In this document: piece by piece, positions 1 to 6,045 of the stretch
How the letters are laid out: each line of letters starts with the position of its first letter
Position numbering within the stretch: the stretch's first letter is position 1
NCBI GenBank assembly: GCA_025458735.1
Contig: JALORV010000111.1
Location: 1-6,045, forward strand
Length of the DNA: 6,045 nt
Reading direction: 5' to 3'
Origin: Burkholderiaceae bacterium
GTDB taxonomy: Bacteria > Pseudomonadota > Gammaproteobacteria > Burkholderiales > Burkholderiaceae
The notes under the pieces: generated by a model
The model's database searches: none
What the model saw: the letters and a program-made list of their open reading frames with translations, nothing else
What the model was told of the DNA's origin: nothing
Position numbers and translations under genes: made by a program

Positions 1-899
1 GATGGCGACGTGATGCCAGTCGGCGCTGTCGACGGCAAGCTCCGCGATCCCGGTGTGGCGCAGGATGCCGAGGCAGGCGAGCGCGGCGATGCCCTGGCCG
101 TTGGGTGGAATCTCGTGCAGCTCGTGGCCGGCGAACGACGTGCTGATCGTGCCGACCCAGCCACTTTCCTGCACGAAGGACCAGTAGGCGGCGAGGTCGG
201 CCGCCGTCATGGCGCCGCCGGTCGCGCGTGCGTGTTGCTCGATCGCCTGCGCGATCTCGCCGCGATAGAACGACTCGGCGCCCTGCGCCGCGAGCAGGCG
301 CAACGTTCGCGCGGCGCCGTCCAGCCGGAAGTGCTCGCCCACCGCAGGAGCGCGTCCCTTCGGCATGAAGTGTTCGGCGAAGCCGGGGCCATCCTTCAGC
401 AGTGCTGCCATTTGTCCTGCACGATGGCCGACACGGCAAAGCCGCGCTCGGCCGTCTCGATGGCCGGCGCCAGCACATCGCCGAAAGGCAGACGGCCGAG
501 ACGCGCATGCAGCAGGCCCCAGCCGGCCACCGCACCCGGTACCGTCACCGTGTCCCAGCCGCGTACGGGGCGCGTGCGCTTCAGGTCGTCGCCGTACCTG
601 CGCCGGAAGTAGTCGAGGCTCCACGCCGCGGGCGCAGTGCCGCTGGAATTCAGGCCCAGCAATTGGCGCGAAGACGGGTCCCAGGCAATGGCGAAATTGT
701 CGGAGCCGAGGCCGTTGCTGCACGGCTCGGTCATCGTGATGACGGCGGCGGCGGCGATCGCAGCGTCGGCGGCATTGCCGCCGGCCTGCAGCATGCGCAG
801 CCCGGCCTGCGCCGCCAGCGGCTGGCTGGTCGCGACCAGGTTGCGCGCAAACACCGGCGAACGGACGGTGGGGTAGGGGTTGGTCCAGTCGAAGTTCAT
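1..899 (-). pseudogene. ggt: Gamma-glutamyltransferase-like Ntn hydrolase, frameshifted, 3' end outside window
   Basis: This gene encodes the N-terminal part of a GGT-superfamily enzyme, which normally makes a proenzyme that self-cleaves before a nucleophilic Thr. It starts with ATG at 897-899. There is no signal peptide, so it resembles cytoplasmic YwrD-type members rather than periplasmic Ggt. Visible motifs are VATSQPLAAQAGLRML (22-37), GGNAADAA (40-47), EPCSNGLGSDNF (58-69), LNSSGTAP (83-90) and TVPGAVAGW (118-126). The first frame ends at a TGA at 396-398. The same protein continues without a stop in the next frame from about 405 to base 1, with recognisable pieces GPGFAEHFMP, SFYRGEIA, MTAADLAAYW and LHEIPPNGQGIAAL. 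About 300 residues are present of the usual 530 or so; the catalytic Thr lies beyond the left edge. A single missing base restores a good match (W-Q-A-L-L-K-D). It is the last visible gene of the tct operon, 55 nt after tctA, with only a weak GAGA upstream. Identity as a GGT-superfamily member is secure; substrate is unknown, and whether the gene is really dead is unsettled. Confidence 0.85.
403..408 (-). other. Frameshift site in the GGT-like gene
   Basis: Reading on the minus strand, the codons GAC AAA TGG CAG run into CAC TGC TGA. Dropping back one base after TGG CA gives GCA CTG CTG AAG GAT, which continues the family-like protein for 135 codons to the window edge. The simplest repair is one lost G, restoring CAG GCA. 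There is no long homopolymer or slippery heptamer here, so programmed frameshifting is unlikely. Confidence 0.8.
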
Positions 900-913
900 C
901 GTGTTCTCGAATT

Positions 914-931
914 GCCGGCCGCGCGGCCGGC
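914..931. repeat. 18-bp perfect GC palindrome between tctA and the GGT-like gene
   Basis: The sequence GCCGGCCGCGCGGCCGGC is its own reverse complement. As minus-strand RNA it would form a 7-bp GC stem with a GCGC loop, 23 nt after the tctA stop and 14 nt before the GGT start. It is followed by AATTCGAG rather than a U-run, so it is not a standard intrinsic terminator. It could stabilise the 3' end of the upstream message, reduce expression of the downstream gene or bind a protein. Chance is also possible in DNA this GC-rich. Confidence 0.5.
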
Positions 932-954
932 TGCGCCTGCGTCGTGTCGCCGGC

Positions 955-2372
955 TCAGTCCGCTTCCTGGAACGCCTTCTCGCGCGTCGACTTGATCTGC
1001 GGCAGCGCGACGACGACGATCAGCGCCGCGGCCATCAGCAGCAGCCCCAGCGACAGTGGCCGCGTGAAGAACACCGTCGGATCGCCACGCGACAGCAGCA
1101 TCGCGCGCCGCAGGTTCTCCTCCATCATCGGCCCCAGGATGAAGCCGAGGATCAGCGGCGCCGGCTCGCAGCGCAGCTTGAAGAACAGATAGCCGAGCAG
1201 GCCGAAGGCCGCCGTCATCGACACGTCGAACGCGTTGTTGTTGATCGAGTACACGCCGATGCAGCAGAACACCAGGATGGCCGGATACAGCAGGCGGTAC
1301 GGCACCTTCAGCAGCTGCACCCAGATGCCGATCAGCGGCAGGTTCAGGATCACCAGCATCAGGTTGCCGATCCACATCGAGGCGATCAGTCCCCAGAAGA
1401 GCGACGGGTTGCTGGTCATCACCTGCGGGCCTGGCTGGATGTTGTGGATCGTCATCGCGCCCACCATCAGTGCCATCACCGCATTGGGCGGGATGCCGAG
1501 CGTCAGCATCGGGATGAAGGACGTCTGCGCGCCGGCGTTGTTGGCCGACTCCGGCGCCGCGACGCCGCGGCCGGCAGCACGCCGAGGACCGAACCCAGCC
1601 CGGTGCCGCGCAGCACGGCCGGCACCGCTTCCTTGAATTCCGCGAAAGTCGGCAGCAGCCGGCCGACCTTGTCGGTGAACACCTGCCGCTCGCCCTTGTG
1701 CTCGAGGTTGGCGATGATCTCGGCGAAGCCGAACACGCCCATGGCGACGGCGACGAAGCCGATGCCGTCGGCCAGTTCCGGCACGTCGAAGTTGAAGCGC
1801 GCCACGCCCGAGTTGACGTCGGTGCCGACCAGGCCGAGCAGCAGCCCCAGCACGATCATCGCGATCGCCTTGATCAGCGAACCGGAGGCCAGCACGACCG
1901 CCCCGATAAGACCCAGCACCATCAGCGAGAAGTACTCGGCCGGCCCAAACTTGAAGGCGAGTTCGACCATCGGGCCGGCCAGCGAGGCCAGGATCAGGGT
2001 GCCGACGGTGCCGGCGAAGAACGAACCGAGCGCGGCGGTCGCCAGCGCCGCGCCGGCACGGCCGCGCCGCGCCATCTGGTAGCCGTCGATGCAGGTGACC
2101 ACCGAGGAACTCTCGCCGGGGAGGTTGACGAGGATGGCGGTGGTCGAGCCGCCGTACTGCGCGCCGTAGTAGATGCCGGCCAGCATGATCAGCGCCGACG
2201 TGGGCTCCAGTGCGTAGGTGGTCGGCAGCAGCATCGCCAGCGTGGCGATCGGGCCGATGCCGGGCAGCACGCCGATCAGCGTGCCGATCAGCACGCCGGC
2301 GAAGGCGTAGGCAAGGTTGGCAAGCGACAGCGCCGTGGAAAAGCCGAGCGCGAGGTTGTTGATCAGATCCAT
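955..2372 (-). pseudogene. tctA: TctA, large membrane subunit of a tripartite tricarboxylate transporter, disrupted by internal deletion
   Basis: TctA is the roughly 500-residue multi-spanning permease of TTT systems (Pfam TctA). It starts with ATG at 2370-2372, with GGAG at 2378-2381 five bases upstream. The first piece, about 265 codons, contains GVLPGIGP (34-41) and the hallmark YGAQYGGSTTAILVNLPGE (69-87), plus several hydrophobic helices. It then reads GVLP and falls out of frame, reaching an unrelated stop at 1503-1505. The rest of TctA continues in another frame from about 1575 to the TGA at 955-957. That part opens with GVAAPESANNAGAQTSFIP and continues through MLTLGIPPNAVMALM and many hydrophobic segments to the C-terminus, about 206 codons. 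In the family about 30 residues, beginning with a second glycine-rich PGGG motif, separate GVLP from GVAAPES. Here only 5 nt do, implying roughly 88 missing bases (3n+1). With those restored the length would be normal. As it stands, no full-length permease can be made. It lies 24 nt after tctB and 55 nt before the GGT-like gene. Confidence 0.88.
1571..1575 (-). other. Deletion junction in tctA with possible 5-bp microhomology
   Basis: On the minus strand the join reads CTGCCGGCCGCGGCGTC. The left part fits the end of GVLPG (CTG CCG GG-) and the right part fits A-G-R-G-V (GCC GGC CGC GGC GTC). The shared GCCGG could be the microhomology at which the deletion or a misassembly occurred. The microhomology is inferred from family sequence, since no intact copy is available in the window. 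Confidence 0.55.
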
Positions 2373-2396
2373 GGGAGCTCCGCTCTGCCCTCGGCC

Positions 2397-2858
2397 TCAG
2401 TCGCGCAGGAAGGCCGGCAGCACCGGCACCGTCATGCCGAGCCCGTAGATGAACACCGCCAGCACGAGGATGCCGAGGCCGACCGTCAGCAGCAGCACAT
2501 CGCGCAGCCGGAACTCGTCGCTTCCGAGGCTGGAGATCACCACCAGTGCCGCGAGCGCCACCAGCAGCCCGGCCGGCCGCAGCAGCAGTCCGAAGGCGAC
2601 CACGGCGCCCAGCACGAACAGCAGCGGCTTGAAGTGAAAGCGCGCGACCTTGCCGTCCTGCGTGTCGGCGAGGATCCCCCGGAGCGCGATGCCGATGCCG
2701 AGCAGCAGCAGCAGCCCGCCCAGCATGGTCGGGAAGAATGCCGGCCCCATGCGCGCCGCCGTGCCCATGTCGTACTGGCGGGCAAACACGATGAAGAACA
2801 GTCCGAACACGGCGAACATCACGCCGGACCAGAACTCCTTGGCATCACCGATCTTCAT
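2397..2858 (-). CDS. tctB: TctB, small membrane subunit of a tripartite tricarboxylate transporter
   Basis: This is a 153-residue integral membrane protein of the TctB family, the small partner of TctA in binding-protein-dependent uptake of organic carboxylates. The family signature GPAFFP lies at 38-43, right before a hydrophobic helix. Hydrophobic stretches suggest helices at about 10-26, 44-61, 78-94, 96-112 and 119-142, with a charged stretch (residues 64-77) between the second and third. The length is typical. The ATG at 2856-2858 is preceded by AGGA at 2865-2868 with six bases between, which supports this start. It sits 45 nt after tctC and 24 nt before tctA, the common C-B-A order. The gene is intact, but its required partner tctA is broken in this sequence. 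The family call is firm; the transported substrate is unknown. Confidence 0.93.
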   Translation of the reverse strand: MKIGDAKEFWSGVMFAVFGLFFIVFARQYDMGTAARMGPAFFPTMLGGLLLLLGIGIALRGILADTQDGKVARFHFKPLLFVLGAVVAFGLLLRPAGLLVALAALVVISSLGSDEFRLRDVLLLTVGLGILVLAVFIYGLGMTVPVLPAFLRD

Positions 2859-2903
2859 CTTGAATCCTGCGGAATGTGCGAGGTGCGCGCCGGCGCCCGC
2901 CGC

Positions 2904-3887
2904 TCAGTCGACACGCGCCCCCGAGAACTTCACCACCGACTGGTACTTGGCGAGTTCGCTGCGCACCAGCGCGGCAAACTGCTCCGAGGACATCGGCGCC
3001 GGCACCGCGCCCATGCGGCCCAGGCGGTCGCGCATCTCCGGCGATCGGAGCGCATCGGTGAGCGCCTGGTTCAGCCGTGCCACCACCGGCGCCGGCGTTC
3101 CGGCCGGCGCAAAGACACCGAACCAGGTCGACACATCGAAGCCGGGCAGGCCGCTCTCGGCCATGGTCGGCACCTCGGGCAGTGCGGCCGCGCGCTGCGG
3201 CGTGGTGACCGCGAGGGCCTTCAGCTTGCCGGCCTTGATCTGCGCGGTGGCCGAGGCCAGGTTGTCGAACATGAAGTCGGTCTGGCCCGCGAGCAGGCCG
3301 AGCTGCGCGGGACTCGCTCCCGCGTACGGTATGTGCACCGCCGACACCCGTGCCTGCGACTTCAGCAGTTCGCCGGCCATGTGGCCGGCGCTGCCGTTGC
3401 CACCCGAGGCGTAATTGAGCTGGCCGGGATGGCGCCGCAGGTAATCGATCAGATCACGCGCGGAGCCGACGCCGAGCTGCGCCGCGCGTTCCGGCGTCAT
3501 CACCAGCACGTTGGGCACGTGGGCAATCAGCGTGATCGGCACGAAGTCCTTGACCGGGTCGTACGGCAGCTTGCGGAACAGCCAGGGATTGACGGCGTGC
3601 GTCGCAACGGCGCCGACCACCAGCGTGTAGCCGTCGGGTGCGGACTTGGCGACCTGGTCGACGCCGAGGTTGCCGCCGGCACCGGGCCGGTTGTCGACCA
3701 CGACGGTGCCAAGCGAGGACTTGACCTGCTCGGCCAGCGCGCGGGCGGCGGTGTCGAGCGGACCGCCGGGCGGATAGGGCACGACCAGCCGGATCGGGCG
3801 GCTCGGATAGCCGTCGGATTGCGCGCTGGCGGGCAAAGCCAGTGCAAACGCGGCGATGGCAGCCAGCGCCGGCAGCAGACGTGACAC
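2904..3887 (-). CDS. tctC: TctC/Bug-family periplasmic carboxylate-binding protein
   Basis: This 327-residue extracytoplasmic solute receptor (Bug family) would deliver a carboxylate to TctAB. A Sec signal peptide is clear: residues 1-22, with a hydrophobic core from 7 to 18 and an ASA|Q cleavage site after residue 22. The mature protein begins near YPSRPIRLVVPYPPGG (27-42), the first ligand-binding loop, followed by LDTAAR. Next come VVDNRPGAGGNLG and APDGYTL, then a YASGGNGSAGHMAGELL segment corresponding to the second ligand loop, and a typical C-terminal half (LPEVPTMAESGLPGF). Length is normal for the family. Translation starts at GTG (3885-3887); AAGGAG sits seven bases upstream and no better start is in frame. 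It follows the acylphosphatase after a 117-nt gap and heads the tctCBA genes. Bug proteins bind diverse carboxylates, so the ligand cannot be assigned. Burkholderiales often carry many orphan Bug genes, but this one has its membrane partners adjacent. Confidence 0.93.
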   Translation of the reverse strand: MSRLLPALAAIAAFALALPASAQSDGYPSRPIRLVVPYPPGGPLDTAARALAEQVKSSLGTVVVDNRPGAGGNLGVDQVAKSAPDGYTLVVGAVATHAVNPWLFRKLPYDPVKDFVPITLIAHVPNVLVMTPERAAQLGVGSARDLIDYLRRHPGQLNYASGGNGSAGHMAGELLKSQARVSAVHIPYAGASPAQLGLLAGQTDFMFDNLASATAQIKAGKLKALAVTTPQRAAALPEVPTMAESGLPGFDVSTWFGVFAPAGTPAPVVARLNQALTDALRSPEMRDRLGRMGAVPAPMSSEQFAALVRSELAKYQSVVKFSGARVD

Positions 3888-3894
3888 GAGGAGT

Positions 3895-3900
3895 CTCCTT
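3895..3900 (-). promoter_or_regulatory. Ribosome binding site fixing the GTG start of tctC
   Basis: AAGGAG on the minus strand lies seven bases before GTG (3885-3887). It is the strongest Shine-Dalgarno match seen in the window and decides the non-ATG start, which also gives a complete signal peptide. Confidence 0.8.
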
Positions 3901-3923
3901 GCAACAGCTTTTCTTGTGGACGC

Positions 3924-3954
3924 ATTAGAACGGAAAAACGGCAGGCCGTGTCAC
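3924..3954 (-). promoter_or_regulatory. Possible sigma-70-type promoter for tctCBA
   Basis: On the minus strand GTGACA (3949-3954, five of six bases of TTGACA) and TCTAAT (3924-3929, five of six of TATAAT) are separated by 19 bases. They lie in the 117-nt gap between acylphosphatase and tctC. This gap contains the most A/T-rich patch nearby (ACGGAAAAACG on the plus strand). A start near 3917 would give a leader of about 30 nt carrying the AAGGAG. The spacer is longer than ideal, so this is tentative. I see no terminator in the same gap, so read-through from the upstream genes is equally possible. Confidence 0.3.
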
Positions 3955-4004
3955 CCGCGGCCGGCGACCCCTGGTGTGGCTCGGCAGCGGACTGCAGGGC
4001 CTCC

Positions 4005-4298
4005 TCAGGCACTCGGCCGCGGGCGGAAGCCGCCGCCGAGCGCGTCGTCTTCTTCCGCGGCCGTCGCCGCACGGTGCTCCACCGTGGTCACTGCGGCCGC
4101 CGCGGGGCCGCGGCGCGCCCATGCATGCAGCAGATCGACATGCTCCGGTGGGCCGACCACCACCGCCTCGACGCTGCCATCGCCGCAGTTGCGCACCCAG
4201 CCTTCGAGCCCCAGCAGCGTGGCCTGCTCGATCATTGCATGGCGGTACCCGACGCCCTGCACGCGTCCCCGGATGCGCAGGTGCAACGCGGCGATCAC
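4005..4298 (-). CDS. acyP: Acylphosphatase
   Basis: This is a 97-residue small cytosolic enzyme of the acylphosphatase family, which hydrolyses carboxyl-phosphate bonds such as those in acyl phosphates. The signature GRVQGVGYR spans 11-19, with the phosphate-binding Arg at 19. The second signature, [17 protein letters not shown], spans 33-49, with the catalytic Asn at 37. The C-terminal [10 protein letters not shown] is a normal end for bacterial members, and both length and active site are complete. The start is GTG at 4296-4298, whose GTGA overlaps the CoA-transferase TGA by four bases. An in-frame ATG at 4548-4550 would only add 84 low-complexity residues from inside the upstream gene and is rejected. 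No good Shine-Dalgarno sequence is visible, so translation is probably coupled to the CoA-transferase. The family is certain; why it is tied to this gene is not known. It could clear acyl phosphates linked to the same acid. Confidence 0.93.
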   Translation of the reverse strand: MIAALHLRIRGRVQGVGYRHAMIEQATLLGLEGWVRNCGDGSVEAVVVGPPEHVDLLHAWARRGPAAAAVTTVEHRAATAAEEDDALGGGFRPRPSA

Positions 4299-5527
4299 AG
4301 TGCACCCGCGCGGCGCAGCCGCGCAATGTCCGCGTCCGTCATGCCGAGCCGTTCCAGCAGCACCTCCTCGGTGTGTTCGCCGAGCAGGGGCGGGGCGCGC
4401 CGAACCTGCGCGGGCGTGGCCGACAGCTGAATCGGGTTGGCCACCAGCGGCACGCTGCCCGCCAGCGGATGCGGCAGATCGACCCGCAGCCCGCGTGCGG
4501 CGACCTGCGGATCGGCCAGTGCCTGCGCGATGTCGTTGATCGGGCCGCACGGCACCCCGGCGGCATCGAGCGCCTCGAGCCAGAACGCCAGCGGCCGTGC
4601 GCGCACGAGGCTCGAAAGCACCGGCACCAGCGCGTCGCGATGCCGCACCCGGTCGGCGTTGCGTGCGTAGCGCGCATCGGCGGCCAGTTCGGGCACGCCG
4701 GCCACCTCGCAGAACCTGACGAACTGCGCGTCGTTGCCGACGGCGATCACGAGCTGGCCGTCTGCTGCGGCGAACACCTGGTACGGCACGATGTTCGGAT
4801 GGGCGTTGCCCGCGCGACCCGGCGCGCGGCCGGTGGTCAGGTAGTTCATGTTCATGTTGGCGAGCATGGCCACCATCACGTCGTACAGCGCGAGATCAAC
4901 GTACTGTCCGCTTCCGCTGCGTTCGCGATGCGCGACCGCCGCCAGGATGGCCGTGCATGCGTACATGCCGGTCATCAGGTCGCTGACGGCCACGCCGGCC
5001 TTCTGCGGGCCGCCGCCGGGCTGGTCGTCGCGCTCGCCGGTGATCGACATGAAGCCGCCGCAGGCCTGGATGATGAAGTCGTAGCCCGGCAGCTCGCGAT
5101 GCGGGCCGGTCTGGCCGAAGCCGGTGATCGAGCAGTAGATCAGCCGCGGATCGGACCGCGACAGCGTGGCGTAGTCGAGTCCGTAGCGCGCGAGCTGTCC
5201 GAACTTGTAGTTCTCGACGACGATGTCGGACTGCGCGGCGAGGCGGCGCACGATCGCCTGGCCCTCCGGATGCGCGATGTCGACCGTGATCGAGCGCTTG
5301 TTGCGGTTGGCGGCGAGGTAGTAGGCGGCTTCCGAAGTCTCCTCGCCGGCGCCGTCGCGCAGGTAGGGCGGACCCCAGGCGCGCGTGTCGTCCCCGACAC
5401 CGGGGCGCTCGACCTTGATGACGTCGGCTCCCAGGTCGGCCAGCAGCTGCGTGCACCAGGGGCCCGCCAGCACGCGGGTCAGGTCGAGCACGCGCAGATG
5501 CGACAGTGCGCCGGGCGGAAGACTCAT
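4295..5527 (-). CDS. Class III (CaiB/BaiF, SUGCT-like) CoA-transferase
   Basis: This 410-residue cytosolic enzyme should move CoA from one acyl-CoA to a free carboxylic acid through an enzyme-bound acyl anhydride. Family features in order are: [21 protein letters not shown] (13-33); [16 protein letters not shown] (34-49); [10 protein letters not shown] (74-83); [17 protein letters not shown] (103-119); [13 protein letters not shown] (130-142); the catalytic Asp183 in [13 protein letters not shown] (178-190); [12 protein letters not shown] (241-252); GVPCGPIND (324-332); and LGEHTEEVL (382-390). Length is typical and all core motifs are present. The pattern around YCSITG-GQTGP and the catalytic Asp resembles succinyl-CoA:glutarate CoA-transferase (SUGCT), so a dicarboxylate acceptor is plausible but not shown. 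The ATG at 5525-5527 gives the usual N-terminus; only a weak ribosome site precedes it. The stop overlaps acyP as GTGA. Its place ahead of a TTT transporter suggests CoA activation of the imported acid. The class is firm; the substrate is not. Confidence 0.93.
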   Translation of the reverse strand: MSLPPGALSHLRVLDLTRVLAGPWCTQLLADLGADVIKVERPGVGDDTRAWGPPYLRDGAGEETSEAAYYLAANRNKRSITVDIAHPEGQAIVRRLAAQSDIVVENYKFGQLARYGLDYATLSRSDPRLIYCSITGFGQTGPHRELPGYDFIIQACGGFMSITGERDDQPGGGPQKAGVAVSDLMTGMYACTAILAAVAHRERSGSGQYVDLALYDVMVAMLANMNMNYLTTGRAPGRAGNAHPNIVPYQVFAAADGQLVIAVGNDAQFVRFCEVAGVPELAADARYARNADRVRHRDALVPVLSSLVRARPLAFWLEALDAAGVPCGPINDIAQALADPQVAARGLRVDLPHPLAGSVPLVANPIQLSATPAQVRRAPPLLGEHTEEVLLERLGMTDADIARLRRAGAL

Positions 5528-5595
5528 GGCGCGCGAGGTTAGCAGCGAGCTGCGCCGGCGGCGAGGTACGCCGCGGTGCCTCGTAGACTCGCCCC
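5528..5595. promoter_or_regulatory. Divergent intergenic region with nested inverted repeats
   Basis: These 68 bp separate the two divergent starts and must carry control elements for at least one of them. GCGGCG (5558-5563) and CGCCGC (5569-5574) form a perfect 6-bp inverted repeat around AGGTA. A competing arrangement pairs CGAGGTA (5562-5568) with TGCCTCG (5577-5583), including one G-T pair. Either could be an operator, but both are GC-rich enough to be chance. I see no convincing -35/-10 pair on either strand. Confidence 0.35.
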
Positions 5596-6045
5596 ATGGC
5601 AGGCAACTGGCCCCCAGGCTGGCAGCGGTTCGGCATGAACCTGTGGCCGCCCTTTCTGTGCGCCGGCATCCGGGTCGAGTACATCGCGCCCGACTGGCGC
5701 GCCGCGACAGTGGCGCTGCGGCCGCGCTGGTTCAGCCGCGGCGCTGCCGGCACGCACTCCGGCGGCGCGCTGGTCGCGATGACGGATCCGTTTTTCGCGC
5801 TGATGCTGCGGCACAATCTGCCGCCCGGCTACGCCGTATGGGACCAGGCGGCATCGATCGACTTCCTGGCGCCGGGTCGCGGCCGGGTGTGGGCTCGATT
5901 CGAACTGACTGAGCGCGACCTTCAGCACATCCTTGCAATGACGGCCGACGGCGACAAGCACCTGCACCTGTTCAAGGTCGACGTGCTCGACGGCGAAGCG
6001 CTGGTGGTGGCGCGCGTCGAGAAGCTGGTCTATGTTCGCCGCCGC
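5596..6045 (+). CDS. DUF4442 hotdog-fold protein (thioesterase-like), open at right edge
   Basis: This reading frame gives 150 residues and is still open at the last base, so the stop lies just outside. It matches DUF4442 proteins of the hotdog superfamily, in which most characterised members act on acyl-CoA or acyl-ACP thioesters. Visible features are WFSRGAAGTHSGGALVAMTD (45-64), which carries the GTH-GG-L-AM-D pattern of the central helix, and VWDQAASIDFLAPGRG (81-96). The end, VARVEKLVYVRRR, is the usual C-terminal strand of the family, so the protein is nearly complete. The ATG at 5596-5598 is the first start after an in-frame TAG at 5584-5586. A later ATG at 5635 would cut into the conserved N-terminus. 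No Shine-Dalgarno sequence precedes it (CTCGCCCC), so it may be leaderless or weakly translated. It diverges from the CoA-transferase 68 nt away, which hints at thioester turnover in the same pathway. No catalytic activity can be read directly. Confidence 0.85.
   Translation, partial: MAGNWPPGWQRFGMNLWPPFLCAGIRVEYIAPDWRAATVALRPRWFSRGAAGTHSGGALVAMTDPFFALMLRHNLPPGYAVWDQAASIDFLAPGRGRVWARFELTERDLQHILAMTADGDKHLHLFKVDVLDGEALVVARVEKLVYVRRR

Noticed and set aside
880..2082. 400-codon plus-strand open frame opposite tctA
   Set aside because: The first half is Arg/Gln/His-rich and the second Ser/Thr/Pro-rich, as expected for the reverse of a hydrophobic membrane protein gene. No family is recognisable.
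2887..2896. Palindrome GCGCCGGCGC between tctC and tctB
   Set aside because: At 10 bp in very GC-rich DNA, without a U-run or a partner repeat, it is readily explained by chance.
1698..3884. 728-codon open frame on the plus strand across tctA, tctB and tctC
   Set aside because: Its His/Gln/Arg-rich, low-complexity product is typical of antisense frames in G+C-rich DNA. All three opposing genes have clear family motifs, and no family is recognisable in this frame.
3888..4004. Possible terminator after the acylphosphatase gene
   Set aside because: Only short imperfect GC pairings are present and no U-tract follows on the minus strand, so no intrinsic terminator can be supported.
3974..5542. 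522-codon plus-strand open frame opposite the CoA-transferase and acylphosphatase
   Set aside because: It is an antisense shadow of two well-supported genes, has biased composition, and has no domain or convincing start.
4896..5816. 306-codon minus-strand open frame overlapping the CoA-transferase start and the DUF4442 gene
   Set aside because: It runs out of frame through one real gene and antisense to another, and its product is Arg/Ala/Pro-rich with no motif.

Overview
The window is strongly G+C-rich. It carries a tripartite tricarboxylate transporter (TTT) set led by a Bug-type binding protein, next to a class III CoA-transferase. This combination is characteristic of Burkholderiales-type betaproteobacteria (Bordetella, Cupriavidus, Variovorax and relatives). 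That placement is inferred from gene content and composition; no rRNA or other marker gene is present.

Layout: six genes lie on the minus strand and one on the plus strand. Read 5'->3' on the minus strand they are: a SUGCT/CaiB-like class III CoA-transferase (5527-4295); an acylphosphatase (4298-4005) whose GTG start overlaps the CoA-transferase stop as GTGA; a 117-nt gap with a possible promoter; tctC, the periplasmic solute-binding protein (3887-2904); tctB, the small membrane subunit (2858-2397); tctA, the large membrane subunit (2372-955); and the first part of a cytoplasmic gamma-glutamyltransferase-like enzyme (899 to the left edge). Gaps between tctC, tctB, tctA and the GGT gene are 45, 24 and 55 nt, so they look like one operon. 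Divergently, 68 nt from the CoA-transferase start, a DUF4442 hotdog protein (thioesterase-like) begins at 5596 and is still open at the right edge.

Working model (inference): TctC captures an organic carboxylate in the periplasm, TctA/TctB import it, and the CoA-transferase converts it to a CoA thioester. The DUF4442 hotdog protein could hydrolyse CoA thioesters and the acylphosphatase could remove acyl phosphates. The substrate cannot be read from the sequence. The closest family resemblance of the CoA-transferase is to dicarboxylate-using (glutarate/succinate-type) enzymes.

The most notable observation is damage. tctA is out of frame and appears to lack about 88 nt spanning its second glycine-rich motif, and the GGT-like gene has a one-base frameshift about 165 codons in. 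Both lesions sit in the distal half of the operon while the proximal genes are intact. They could be real decay or sequence/assembly error; the window alone cannot decide. I found no RNA genes, mobile elements, CRISPR arrays or clear intrinsic terminators, and no convincing undescribed system.
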